Position numbers and translations under genes: made by a program. The notes below the pieces were generated by a model that saw nothing but the letters and a program-made list of their open reading frames with translations, searched no databases and was not told the DNA's origin. Below are positions 1 to 12,100 of a stretch of DNA of 37,367 bases, piece by piece. Each line of letters begins with the position of its first letter. Position 1 is the first letter of the stretch. Source of the stretch: Holosporales bacterium (GTDB lineage: Bacteria; Pseudomonadota; Alphaproteobacteria; BNTO01); assembly GCA_031279185.1 (NCBI GenBank), contig JAITIY010000015.1, positions 1 to 37,367 on the forward strand, in the 5' to 3' direction.

Positions 1-308
1 CTGACAAAATTGCGGCATCAATGTAAGGAGACTCCTGTATTTGTCAGGCCTGTGACATGCTTTTATGGTGTTTTTAGGAAGCTTCATAAAGTATTGTAAA
101 AAAAACATACGAATCATTGTTTGAATCGGGACGAAGACGGCGACAGAAATAGTTTGGCTCTCTATGAACAATGCCGCGCGAATGGAGTATATCTTAACCG
201 TGACGACTCTCGCGGGGCAGTCTCAAAGTACATGAACTTATACAGAACTTATACAAGATTCGTAAATGTTAGCCATAAATGCTAAAATGAAGCGTAGCAA
301 TTAATCAG

Positions 309-566
309 GTGTGCCATGTGATGTTTTCATTGAAAATCCATAATCTGTCATTAGGAGTAAGTATAATCCATGGTGTCCACAAGGTATCGTTTAGCTCAGA
401 ACTTGGACAACACGAAATATTAGCTGGTCACGCCACTTTTTTTACATTATTGGAGCCGCCATTTATGGTTTATTATACATCAGACAAAAGAACTGAAGTG
501 CAAATATTAAATTATGGAAATTTAATATTTGAGTCAAACACATGCAGTGTTTATATAGGGCATTAA
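309..566 (+). CDS. atpC: Divergent F1Fo ATP synthase epsilon subunit-like protein, N-terminal beta domain only
   Basis: 85-aa ORF; the segment GQHEILAGHATFFTLLEP resembles the epsilon motif GE.GI.PGHAP..T.L.P. GTG start at 309 or ATG at 321. Lacks the C-terminal helical domain. Confidence 0.6.
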   Translation: MCHVMFSLKIHNLSLGVSIIHGVHKVSFSSELGQHEILAGHATFFTLLEPPFMVYYTSDKRTEVQILNYGNLIFESNTCSVYIGH

Positions 567-894
567 ATAAATAATCAAGTCAAGTATATAAGTGACTTAA
601 AATAATATACGGATAAAGAAATCATGAAAAATTGCGTGAGAACCAATACTATAATATTCATGTTCAAACACACATGAGAAAAAATCGGCAATGTTGTGTA
701 AATAATTTTCTCATGAACAACTATTATGTTATTACTTGGTGGGGCGTTTGTTTTGATTCGCATTGTTTTGTAAATAAACTGGTTTAGGAAAAACAATGGC
801 AAATCAAACTAAACTCAGAACGCATATTGTAAAATTTGTGTGAGTTAGCTGTATTATGCAACCATCAACATGATAAGTAGTTTGACATAGAAAA

Positions 895-1329
895 GTGACA
901 GCAAAAATGAAATTCAATGGGAAAAAATCTCCACAAAAATTCCAAAAGCAAAATTTGGATCAGCAGAAGCAAAGAAATCAATCGCTATATGCTAAACATC
1001 TAGCACTTGGCAAAGATGCCGCTTCTCAAGGTGATAATGTTGAAGCTGAGAGAAATTTTCAGCAAGCAGAACATTACATCAGACTGCTAAACGACATAAC
1101 AGCGTTAGATGTAAATAGTTCTATATATCCTGTAAATAATGAAACTGAACAACAAAATGAGAAAACATTGGTGTTAGAACCAGAAATTGTAAATTCAATA
1201 CATAGCGAACCTGAAGAACAAAAAGAAAAACCTGTCAAAACGACTTGTAATAAAACGTTAACAAAACCAAAGTACAGTAGACCAAAAAAGAGTATATCAA
1301 TTGATGTAAGTAATAGTGACAACTTATGA
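895..1329 (+). CDS. DUF4167 domain-containing protein
   Basis: Contains ...YAKHLALGKDAASQGDNVEAERNFQQAEHYIRLLND, typical of the alphaproteobacterial DUF4167 family; GTG start. Confidence 0.8.
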   Translation: MTAKMKFNGKKSPQKFQKQNLDQQKQRNQSLYAKHLALGKDAASQGDNVEAERNFQQAEHYIRLLNDITALDVNSSIYPVNNETEQQNEKTLVLEPEIVNSIHSEPEEQKEKPVKTTCNKTLTKPKYSRPKKSISIDVSNSDNL

Positions 1330-1484
1330 TCGTATACTATACTAAATCGCCAGAAGATTTTGTGGCAAAAATCTCTACGCACAGGAACAAAGCTATACTA
1401 AACGTATTGCTTAAGCCTGGCGAAACGACAATACCAACAAACTTTTTGCGATTTGATATAACGACAAAATTTATCGTGTCATAA
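1326..1484 (+). CDS. Small hypothetical protein (52 aa), translationally coupled between neighbours
   Basis: ORF MIVYYTKSPEDFVAKISTHRNKAILNVLLKPGETTIPTNFLRFDITTKFIVS*. Its ATG overlaps the upstream TGA (ATGA) and its stop lies 1 nt before the GTG of cca. Below the ORF-track size cutoff. Confidence 0.5.
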   Translation: MIVYYTKSPEDFVAKISTHRNKAILNVLLKPGETTIPTNFLRFDITTKFIVS

Positions 1485-1485
1485 C

Positions 1486-2700
1486 GTGCGTATAGATCAA
1501 ACTGATTTTTCTGTGCTTTTGAAAAAATCAGAGAACGTTTTGCACATTTTAGTCTCACAAGGTGCAGAAGGTCGCCTTGTTGGTGGATGCGTCCGTGATG
1601 CTATGCTAGGAAAACACGTCGCGGATATCGACATCGCAGTGAACATTCCGCCTAATGATGTAGTTCAATTATTTCAAAGCAAGGGAGTCAAAGTTATACC
1701 AACTGGTATAGATCACGGTACAGTAACAGTCATCTTAGATTACGTAGCCTTTGAATTAACATCACTACGCAAAGACGTTCGTACAGACGGAAGACACGCG
1801 CTGGTAAGCTATACAACAAATTGGATTGAAGATGCTGAACGACGTGATTTTACTATAAATGCTCTTTATCTTGATCAAAATTGTACAGTCCATGACTACT
1901 TCAACGGCATACATGACTTAGAAAGAGGGATTATTCGTTTTATAGGTGATCCTTATCAACGAATAAACGAGGACTATCTTCGTATATTAAGATATTACAG
2001 ATTTGTACAAAGATTCAGTCGTAAAATAGATGATTTGTCATGTGTAGCTGTGAATGAGAATGTGCATAATGTGAAATTTTTATCGAAAGAAAGAGTACAA
2101 TCTGAACTTTTCAAAATTTTGGTAGAACTAAAATCCACATGCATTTTAATACAAATGAAAGATGTACTTTACGAATTATTTCATACAACACCAAATTTTG
2201 ATTTGGCAGAAAAATTAATAAATCACTGCTCCGTCAATTGTTGTACTGCAAATGAATGGATTCCTTTATTAAGATTATTTAGCCTTTTCCCACGAAATAT
2301 TGATTTTTTAAAGCAAAAGTTAAAACTATCGCATAAACAACTTAAATACATAGATGCAATAGTAAGCAATTTAGATAAACGTTTATCGTGTGCAAATCTA
2401 TTTTGTATACGACATAAATGTGGAGATGACGTCGCGAAAGGTTGGTTTGATATGAACGTTGCATTTAGTGATCCTTCCGAAAAGAATTACGAGAACATAC
2501 AAAAATTAGCAAATTCGTTTAATACCGCGATGCCAGCTTTTCCGTTAACTGGAAAAGATTTGATAGACATAGGTATCACACCAGGAATTATCTTGGGACA
2601 AATTCTAAATGAGTGTAAACAGTGGTGGTGTGAGAAACTAGGACAAGTCACGAAGAGTGAAGCTGTGAATTGGTGCAGGACACGAATCAATTCTATGTAA
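1486..2700 (+). CDS. cca: CCA tRNA nucleotidyltransferase / poly(A) polymerase family
   Basis: GGCVRDAMLGKHVADIDIAVNIPP nucleotidyltransferase motif and RRDFTINALYLD. Confidence 0.9.
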   Translation: MRIDQTDFSVLLKKSENVLHILVSQGAEGRLVGGCVRDAMLGKHVADIDIAVNIPPNDVVQLFQSKGVKVIPTGIDHGTVTVILDYVAFELTSLRKDVRTDGRHALVSYTTNWIEDAERRDFTINALYLDQNCTVHDYFNGIHDLERGIIRFIGDPYQRINEDYLRILRYYRFVQRFSRKIDDLSCVAVNENVHNVKFLSKERVQSELFKILVELKSTCILIQMKDVLYELFHTTPNFDLAEKLINHCSVNCCTANEWIPLLRLFSLFPRNIDFLKQKLKLSHKQLKYIDAIVSNLDKRLSCANLFCIRHKCGDDVAKGWFDMNVAFSDPSEKNYENIQKLANSFNTAMPAFPLTGKDLIDIGITPGIILGQILNECKQWWCEKLGQVTKSEAVNWCRTRINSM

Positions 2701-2874
2701 CAAATCTTCAATTACCAAAACTGAACTTAGCAGGCAATGTATAGGTTTTTCACTAAATTTTACTTGCCAATCGATAGATTTAAACTGCTTTTAAGGGACT
2801 GTTGCCAACGTCTGCTGAACGAAATATATTTCATGGTAGCCAGACTTTAATGAAAGATTAATAACGTGTGTAGA

Positions 2875-3777
2875 TCATGCAGAAGTAAAAGTTCTATTAA
2901 GAAAATGTTGATTGTCTAGCCATTTTTCCTTAACTTTAACCAATAAATATAAGTGCACACGGCGACCTAGTATTTTGGCGATGTCTAGCCTGGAGTTGGT
3001 CCCAATAGTTTTCAAAAGAGCCCCATTTTTACCAATTACTATTGGTTTTTGGCTGGCCTTTGCAACTACTACATCCTGGTAAATATGCATACCATCTACA
3101 TCCTCTTGGATTGAAATTGTTTCAACGTAAGTTTGATATGGGACTTCATTATCGAGATGCATGAAAATTTTCTCCATCGTTATCTCTGCAGTCCAACGTG
3201 TTAAATCTAAACCGAAATGAGGAGGATACATCCATTCATGCAAAGGTGCAGCTTCAATAATTTTGTGTATTAGAACATCTATACCTGTACCTCGTATAGC
3301 TGAAATCATAAAAAAATCTTTTATTTCTTCAAACTGTTGAAACTGAAATGCGCGACAAACAATATCCTTGTTTGCAACAATGTCAATTTTGTTAAACACT
3401 AGAAATAACTGAGATGATTTATTTTTTTTTATAATTGAATCTACAAGGTTTAGACTCTTCGTCATGTCTGTTAAAGAAATGTCTACCAGTAAAACTGTAA
3501 TATCCGCATTTTTTAATGCGCGTATGGAATTTTTTCGTAAAATTTCACCAAACGCATTAAATGGCTTAAATATTCCTGGAGTATCAATATATGCGATTTG
3601 CGTTTCATCGTACTCTTGAATTTTTAAAATGTTAAAACGAGTTGTTTGTGGTTTGAATGAAACCGCAGAAACTTTCTCTTGTGCTAAACAATTTAATAAT
3701 GTCGATTTTCCTACATTTGGTGCGCCGCATAGCGTTACAAATCCAAATTTACGATTATTGTCAAACAGATCAGTCAT
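2875..3777 (-). CDS. era: GTPase Era
   Basis: P-loop GAPNVGKSTLLN, DTPG, NKID, and a C-terminal KH domain with VIGKNGALLKTIG. Confidence 0.95.
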   Translation of the reverse strand: MTDLFDNNRKFGFVTLCGAPNVGKSTLLNCLAQEKVSAVSFKPQTTRFNILKIQEYDETQIAYIDTPGIFKPFNAFGEILRKNSIRALKNADITVLLVDISLTDMTKSLNLVDSIIKKNKSSQLFLVFNKIDIVANKDIVCRAFQFQQFEEIKDFFMISAIRGTGIDVLIHKIIEAAPLHEWMYPPHFGLDLTRWTAEITMEKIFMHLDNEVPYQTYVETISIQEDVDGMHIYQDVVVAKASQKPIVIGKNGALLKTIGTNSRLDIAKILGRRVHLYLLVKVKEKWLDNQHFLNRTFTSA

Positions 3778-3823
3778 AAAAACAGAAACATCAATGGGAA
3801 TCTAAGATAAACTAAGAAATACA

Positions 3824-4978
3824 CTATTCAGAATACGTTGTTGGTGCCATTGACATCAACGCAAAAAATACGCCATTTATTCCAACTGGCCTAACTGCGA
3901 TTGCCATATCTGGATTTGTTAGTGATATCTCTAAGTTTTCAGAGTCAATATGTTGTGCGATATCTAACAAATATCGAACATCAAAGTGAAACTCTATAAG
4001 TTCATCATAATCGTAATCAACGTCAATATCCTCATCTGCGGTTCCATTCGAACTAGCGCCAGCGATCGCGGAACATCTCATTAAATTTTTAGATAACGTT
4101 ATTTTGATCATCCTAAATTTATCATTGACAACCGTCCCGACCCTATCAATTGCTTCAGCGAACACTTTAGTTCCAGCAACAAGTTTTTTCTCGTGAACCG
4201 TGTTCAAAATAGCACTAAAATCTGGGAACGATCCGTCAATTAGCCGAGATCCTAATATAGCCGTACTCTTATCCGATATCACTGTTAATTCTATTCTTGT
4301 TTCTGATATCGCTAACGAGACCGGTTCATTCGCTTCATCAAGAAGCTTAACCATCTCTCCAATCATCTTTTTTCCAATGATAATAGACGGCATATCTAAA
4401 GAACCATCTGGAGCTTGTATTTCCACATTCGCTAATCTGTGCCGATCTGTAGCAACTGCACGTAGTACATTAGAATCTCCATCATATGAAAAATTAATTC
4501 CAACAAGTGAGTATCTCATCTCATCAACCGACATGGCGAAACGCACAGTTTCAAACATACTTTTTAGAACTGGAGCCGGAATTACAAAATGACAAGAAAA
4601 TTCATTATTTTCTTGCAGAATACGAGGAAACTCATCCGACGAAACACACGGTATCTCAAAACGTGACCGTCCGGCGGATAGTATTATTTGTGCAGATTGT
4701 TGACTAAACATCAAATCTATTACTACGTTTGATCTAATTTTTTTTAAAATCTCGTAAATCAAAGTAGTAGGAACGCACAAAGACCCTTCTTCTAGTACCT
4801 CACAAGCGAAACTCTCAGACAACGACATAACCATATCCGTAGAAACAACAATCACAGACTCGTTTTGTGTTTGAATCAATGTATGACCAAGAATCAACAA
4901 TGTAGTCCTCTTTTCGATCACGCTTTGCCCGTGAGAAAACGCAGTCAAAAAAACATCTCTATTTACACGAATATGCAT
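3824..4978 (-). CDS. dnaN: DNA polymerase III beta sliding clamp
   Basis: Protein begins MHIRVNRDVFLTAFSHGQSVIEKRTT; VATDRHRLA motif. The ORF track extends to 4999 but ATG 4978 is the likely start. Confidence 0.93.
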   Translation of the reverse strand: MHIRVNRDVFLTAFSHGQSVIEKRTTLLILGHTLIQTQNESVIVVSTDMVMSLSESFACEVLEEGSLCVPTTLIYEILKKIRSNVVIDLMFSQQSAQIILSAGRSRFEIPCVSSDEFPRILQENNEFSCHFVIPAPVLKSMFETVRFAMSVDEMRYSLVGINFSYDGDSNVLRAVATDRHRLANVEIQAPDGSLDMPSIIIGKKMIGEMVKLLDEANEPVSLAISETRIELTVISDKSTAILGSRLIDGSFPDFSAILNTVHEKKLVAGTKVFAEAIDRVGTVVNDKFRMIKITLSKNLMRCSAIAGASSNGTADEDIDVDYDYDELIEFHFDVRYLLDIAQHIDSENLEISLTNPDMAIAVRPVGINGVFFALMSMAPTTYSE

Positions 4979-5002
4979 GAATCCTCCACTGTTGCACACG
5001 AA

Positions 5003-5584
5003 TTACGCTGCATTTATGTCTGCTTTTAGCATGTCAATTCCAAATCTATTCTTAGCACTTGTAATAAGTACGCGACAAGTATCACCAAATTGCTCTTTTA
5101 TTTTTGCTTGTAACGAACACTGTTCTGATTTGTTTAATTTATCAAATTTTGTCATCACAAAAACAAATGAGATACAGTACTGCTGAAATAAACTAATAAC
5201 GTTCAGATCATTGTCGCGAACAAAACGTCTGCTATCAATCAGCAAGTATGCTTTAAGGTTTGACTGTCTTGATTCTAAATATCCAAGTAGCAAATTTTGC
5301 CAATTCTGTCTTATTACTGTTGGCGTATGCGCGAAACCATAACCAGGCACATCCACAATTACTGTTTTTGGGGGAAACGTGAAAAAATTTATAAATTGTG
5401 TCCTCCCTGGGTTTTTAGATGTTTTGGCTAAATTTCTTTGATTACATACAGCGTTGATTATACTCGACTTTCCAACATTTGACGCCCCAAAAAAGGAAAC
5501 CTCTCTGTATCTGTGCATTGGTATATCAGCAACTGTCGCAATACTAAACAAAAATTGAGCATTATTTTTAACAATTATTTCCAT
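5003..5584 (-). CDS. engB: Ribosome biogenesis GTPase YihA/YsxC/EngB
   Basis: GASNVGKSSIINAVCNQ, KTSKNPGRTQFINFF, DVPGYGFA, TKFDKL. Confidence 0.95.
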   Translation of the reverse strand: MEIIVKNNAQFLFSIATVADIPMHRYREVSFFGASNVGKSSIINAVCNQRNLAKTSKNPGRTQFINFFTFPPKTVIVDVPGYGFAHTPTVIRQNWQNLLLGYLESRQSNLKAYLLIDSRRFVRDNDLNVISLFQQYCISFVFVMTKFDKLNKSEQCSLQAKIKEQFGDTCRVLITSAKNRFGIDMLKADINAA

Positions 5585-5732
5585 TTTAACCTAAGAAAAA
5601 GCACCTTTTACTTCATTATCAAGCTTTGTCCATCATGTACGAATTAAATTAACCGACTATCTTGTATAGCACATTTTTTGTATTGCTTCCGCGATTCACG
5701 TAGCGTTAACTCTAACAAAACTTACTTAACGT

Positions 5733-5762
5733 AAAAAAACAGCCACAACTATATTGTGGCTG
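5733..5762 (-). terminator. Rho-independent terminator downstream of groEL
   Basis: 9-bp perfect stem CAGCCACAA(CTATA)TTGTGGCTG at 5740-5762, followed on the minus strand by a 7-nt T run. Confidence 0.85.
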
Positions 5763-5804
5763 ATAAATAAATCAAAATACCTCTCTTTTACATCTTTTCC
5801 GTTT

Positions 5805-7472
<1,668 letters not shown>

Positions 7473-7488
7473 TCATATAACGACAAAA

Positions 7489-7776
7489 TTAGGAAAATAT
7501 TCCCATAATGTCAGACTCTTTCATTACTATGTAATCATGCCCGTTTAATTTAACTTCTGTACCAGACCACTTCCCGAACAATATACGATCCCCAACTTTT
7601 ACTTCAAGCGTGCGTACTTTGCCATTTTCATCAATTGAACCATTTCCAACAGCAATAACTTTACCTTCCATAGGTTTCTCTTTAGCAGTATCCGGTATGA
7701 TGATCCCTCCTGCTGTTTTTTCTTCAGATTCTAATCTTTCTACCAACACGCGGTCATACAATGGTCTGAATGACAT
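7489..7776 (-). CDS. groES: Co-chaperonin GroES
   Basis: [43 protein letters not shown]; directly upstream of groEL. Confidence 0.97.
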   Translation of the reverse strand: MSFRPLYDRVLVERLESEEKTAGGIIIPDTAKEKPMEGKVIAVGNGSIDENGKVRTLEVKVGDRILFGKWSGTEVKLNGHDYIVMKESDIMGIFS

Positions 7777-7809
7777 AAGCAACCTCCTTAAAAAAACGCG
7801 CCGACTCTG

Positions 7810-7836
7810 TCAGCACTCCAACAACCTGAGTGCTAA
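7810..7836 (-). promoter_or_regulatory. CIRCE operator (HrcA binding site) upstream of groES
   Basis: Inverted repeat TCAGCACTC-N9-GAGTGCTAA; consensus TTAGCACTC-N9-GAGTGCTAA with one deviation. Confidence 0.9.
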
Positions 7837-7944
7837 TCTGCCTGATTTATTACGTTATGTCAAGTTTTTTACAAATTTCAACAACTATCATCGTTCTTAT
7901 ATGTATGACAAAGTTTAAATCTCAATAATAAATCGGCAAACTTT

Positions 7945-9138
7945 TTAAAAATTGCATTTCGAATTGTTTAATCTTGCACCATACAATTTTATTCTACGTT
8001 CTGTTTGTTTATAATACGCCGACGCAATAACTAACCCTTGGCCTGCTAAAAGTGTAACTAATGACGTTCCTCCATAAGATACAAACGGCAAAGGAATCCC
8101 AACAACAGGCAACAAACCAACAACCATCGCAATGTTTATTATTGCATATAAAGAAAAAGATACAGTCATTCCTAATATTACCAATCGCCTAAAATTATCT
8201 TTCAATGATAATGCTAAAGAAAGACCAAACAAAATAAATAAGCAGTATAGTGTTAATAAAATCAGTGCTCCAATAAAACCAAATTCTTCACTAAGAAGTG
8301 TAAAAATAAAATCAGTGTGTTTTTCTGGCAAAAAATCAAGCGCCCCTTGCGATCCTTGCATAAAACCTTTACCTAAAAATCCACCAGAACCAATCGCGAT
8401 TTTTGATTGTATAACATGATACCCACATCCTAATGGATCTTTTTCTGGATGCAAAAATGTAAAAATTCTATTTTTTTGATAATCATGTAGAAAATGCCAA
8501 AAAATTGGCAAACACGCAATAAAGCCAATAAAGATCATTACAAAAAAACGTACACGCATTCCTGCAAAAAAAAACATTGCAACACTACAAATCACCAACA
8601 ACATAGCTGTTCCTAAATCAGGTTGTTCAAGTGTAACCAATACTGGAAGAATAACTAGCAAAGAAGGAAATAAAATTAATTTAAGTGGTGATGTTTTTGT
8701 TAATGGAACATCATTAAATCTACGAGCTAATGCCGCCACCAAAGCTATTCGCATGATTTCTGATGGCTGAAATTGAATAGAGGCTATTTGAATCCAGCGT
8801 TGTGCGCCCATTCCAATTTTTCCAAAAAACGCAGTAAACAATAAACAAACAAACGCTGCAACATACAATACGTAAGCGAAACTGTACCATATACGAATTC
8901 GCGTCGAACCAACAACAAGCATAACGCCAAAACCAAATGCGAAATGAGCAAGTTGACGAACACACCATGGATATAAACCGTGTCCTGCGGAATATAGTAA
9001 TAACAAACTAATCCCAATAATTGATAGTAATATTATGAAGAAAATATTAGGAATACTAGCTATTTGGTTAATAGAAAAAAACCTGTTTATTATTGCTGAT
9101 AATTTTATATTTCGATAAAGCTTTGTTTCCATGTTCAT
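7945..9138 (-). CDS. rodA: Rod shape-determining protein RodA (SEDS family)
   Basis: Multi-TM protein with GAQRWI, FQPSE, LPEKHTDFIF, GIPLPFVSYGGTS. Confidence 0.93.
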   Translation of the reverse strand: MNMETKLYRNIKLSAIINRFFSINQIASIPNIFFIILLSIIGISLLLLYSAGHGLYPWCVRQLAHFAFGFGVMLVVGSTRIRIWYSFAYVLYVAAFVCLLFTAFFGKIGMGAQRWIQIASIQFQPSEIMRIALVAALARRFNDVPLTKTSPLKLILFPSLLVILPVLVTLEQPDLGTAMLLVICSVAMFFFAGMRVRFFVMIFIGFIACLPIFWHFLHDYQKNRIFTFLHPEKDPLGCGYHVIQSKIAIGSGGFLGKGFMQGSQGALDFLPEKHTDFIFTLLSEEFGFIGALILLTLYCLFILFGLSLALSLKDNFRRLVILGMTVSFSLYAIINIAMVVGLLPVVGIPLPFVSYGGTSLVTLLAGQGLVIASAYYKQTERRIKLYGARLNNSKCNF

Positions 9139-9140
9139 GT

Positions 9141-12100
9141 TTAGTGGTATTCAAATGGAATAAAACTAGCAGAATCAAACAGCAAGAAATATGCCTTCAC
9201 TTTTTTAGTTGGGAATATCTTCGCTACTATTTCACAATAATTTGTTAATTGCTGTTCGTATTGTAGTGGAATTTCTGTATAGTTCAATATTCCTGTTTTT
9301 AACTCAATAATAATTGCGCTATCTTCGCTAATGTAAAGATAGTCAACACGAAAAGTTTGCCCATCATTTTGTATAGAAACTTCTGGTCTCCCGTTTTTTA
9401 TATAAAAAAATTCCTTTTGATTTACTATTTGCACAACATTCTCTGCTAACGTAGACATAAATGACCATTTCGCATGTGTTGATATTAATTTTTTTAAAAA
9501 AATTAAAACTTCTGTTCGCTCCATTTTCGCAATTTTTTGAACAAAATCATGAATAAGTATTCCTAGCTGTGCTTCTTCGCTTTTATGTGACAGTTCATAT
9601 TGTTCAATTTTTGGAACAAAAAACGTTGATTGTTCTTGTGAATGATATAATTCACTGTTTTGAATGTATGTATCAAACTTTACTCGCAACACTTCGTGAT
9701 CATTTAATGAAATCGATTCAACATCTTGCTTGTGCAAAACATCTTCATATTTCCCTACAAAACATGACTCATTCATCGCTTCGAATATCATTTTGTGCCA
9801 TGAGTTATCCTTGTTACGACCAATAGAAATTAATCCATCTTGTGCTCGCGTCATTGCTACGTAAAGTAAACGTTGGTTTTCTTCTACTAATTTATCAAGT
9901 ACGAAACTGCGAATGTTTTTAGCATTTGTGAGTGAAACTGGTGGAAGCAACATAACACCTTTTGCAAAAAATGAACTGAATTCTAAGTCATATTTTTCTT
10001 CGCTTTTATCTTCAAACCAAACCCATTTTTCCTTTTGAATAGATACAACTGAATCATCAACAAGAATTACAATTGGAGCTTGCAAGCCCTTTGCCCCATG
10101 AATTGTCATAAGCCTTACTTCACAATCCTTTTGTTGCATTTTAAATGTACTGTTTTGTAAAAATTTGCTGAACTCAACTAAATTTGGTGAATTTTTTTCA
10201 AGAAATACACAAACTTTTTCTAAAAAAACATCAAAATGCGATGTGTCATAAAACTTACTAAAATACGGTTTTACGTGCGTTAACGCACGGTGAAAGAATA
10301 TATAAAAATCTGCGCTTGTTTTTATTCTATTTGATTCCTCAATATAAGGCAAAAGTGTACTTTTAATTATAGAGCATAAATCTCCGTTTGCTATTTTTAA
10401 ACGTTCATTCACAACGTCATCACTCAAAATTATTGTCCACAAAAAACTCGTTCTTTTGTGGCACAGTAAAAACAATTGCTCTTCAGTTAAAGCATTATCT
10501 TGTAAAAATGGACTTTTCAATAAACATGCCAGATTGTAGTCATCTAAAGGATTTGACAAAAATTGCACGAAAGCACATAAATCCATCCAAACAAGATTTC
10601 TAGAAATTGGCAATGTGCATTGTATACTTTTTGATAGTAACTTTAATCCAATTGCACGTAAACTCGTACGACGCTTTGTGAGAATAAGGATATCGCTAGG
10701 TGTTATTATTCTGTTAACACAATTGCAAAAAATTTTGCGCTGAAGTAACTCAGAAACACACACCACTACAGCGTCAAATATATCGTTCTCACTATTCGTG
10801 TCGTTTGTAGAAACATCACCATTTGTTTCACCAACAGTAATAATTTGTACAAATCCAGAAATGTTACGAGCTGGAACGTGGCAACTGTAATTATCAACCA
10901 TTCCTTTCGAGAATTTTTGGAATACAGTATCAACGACATGTAATATTACTTGTGCAGTTCTGTAAGATTTAGTCAATTCGATAATTTGAAAAATTCCGCC
11001 ATTATTCTCAATTAATTTTTTGAATACTACCTGTAACGTACGAAATAACCATGGTTTAGCACCTTGAAATCCATAAATTGACTGTTTAATATCTCCAACA
11101 ACAAATAGTGTGTGTTGTGGTGTGTTAAAGAATAAATTAACAAGCTGTAAAGTAACTTGCCATTGTTGTGGGCTAATATCTTGTGCTTCATCAATAAAAA
11201 TATGTTTAATACCAAGCGAAATATTCCTTTTCAAAATTTCATCAGTAGATGCTTTTTCTAATATATTGTTCGTAGTCATTATTAAATCGTCAAAGTCATA
11301 CTGGTTATTTTCTGCTTTTATTTGTTGATACTTCTGAAATATATAATTGGCAATACTAATGAATGCTTGTGTTTTTGATATAAATGCTTGTGTTTTTTGA
11401 TTAGTAAGATCTAAAAAAAAGTTTTGTGCCTGTTCGTACATTTGTTCGTAAAGCTGATGTGATACTGGCAATCCTTGTAATTTTTTCCTTAATGTATTTG
11501 TTGTTGTTAGGAACGCTTTTTCATAATCTTTGTTCAAAATATTCCGAATAGTTTTGTTGTCTGGAAATAAAGTATCAAGAAACATAGCCAGTTCTTGAGT
11601 TTTATCTTCATCAAAGTAGTTAGACGTTCCGTTAAAAGACAGTGTATTTTTTAGAAATGTGTTAAATTTCTCGTAGTCATATGTTTTCAAAAATTTAGAA
11701 AAATCATAACGTTTCGATAACAAAGCAAAAAGATTGTCGTTAATTTGGTCAAACGTTAAGTATTGTAACAAAATTTGAAAATTTTCAGCTGCACTGTTGT
11801 TGTAAAAATCATTGTCATTATCGTCTTCTGTAATGCATGTTTCTTGTACATGCATCAAGACATTTTGTGCTTCAATTTGATCAATAACAGATATTTCTCC
11901 ATAAATCTCAACATAAACAGAAAACTTCGCAATAAAATCTTTACAAAAGCTATGTATTGTTTGGATTCGCAAGGCATTTATATCTTTGATAAAATCTAAA
12001 TATAAAGATTTACTACGCTCTATTTCTGTTTGCGTAGGACTACGATGTAAAAGTTCGCTAAGCAAACCTTCAACATCATCTGATTCATACAAACTCAATA

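Noticed and set aside
575-802. 75-aa minus-strand ORF
   Set aside because: Low-complexity hydrophobic translation in AT-rich intergenic DNA with no recognisable family.
1074-1558. Minus-strand ORFs 1074-1382 and 1337-1558
   Set aside because: Antisense to the DUF4167 gene, the coupled small ORF and the start of cca.
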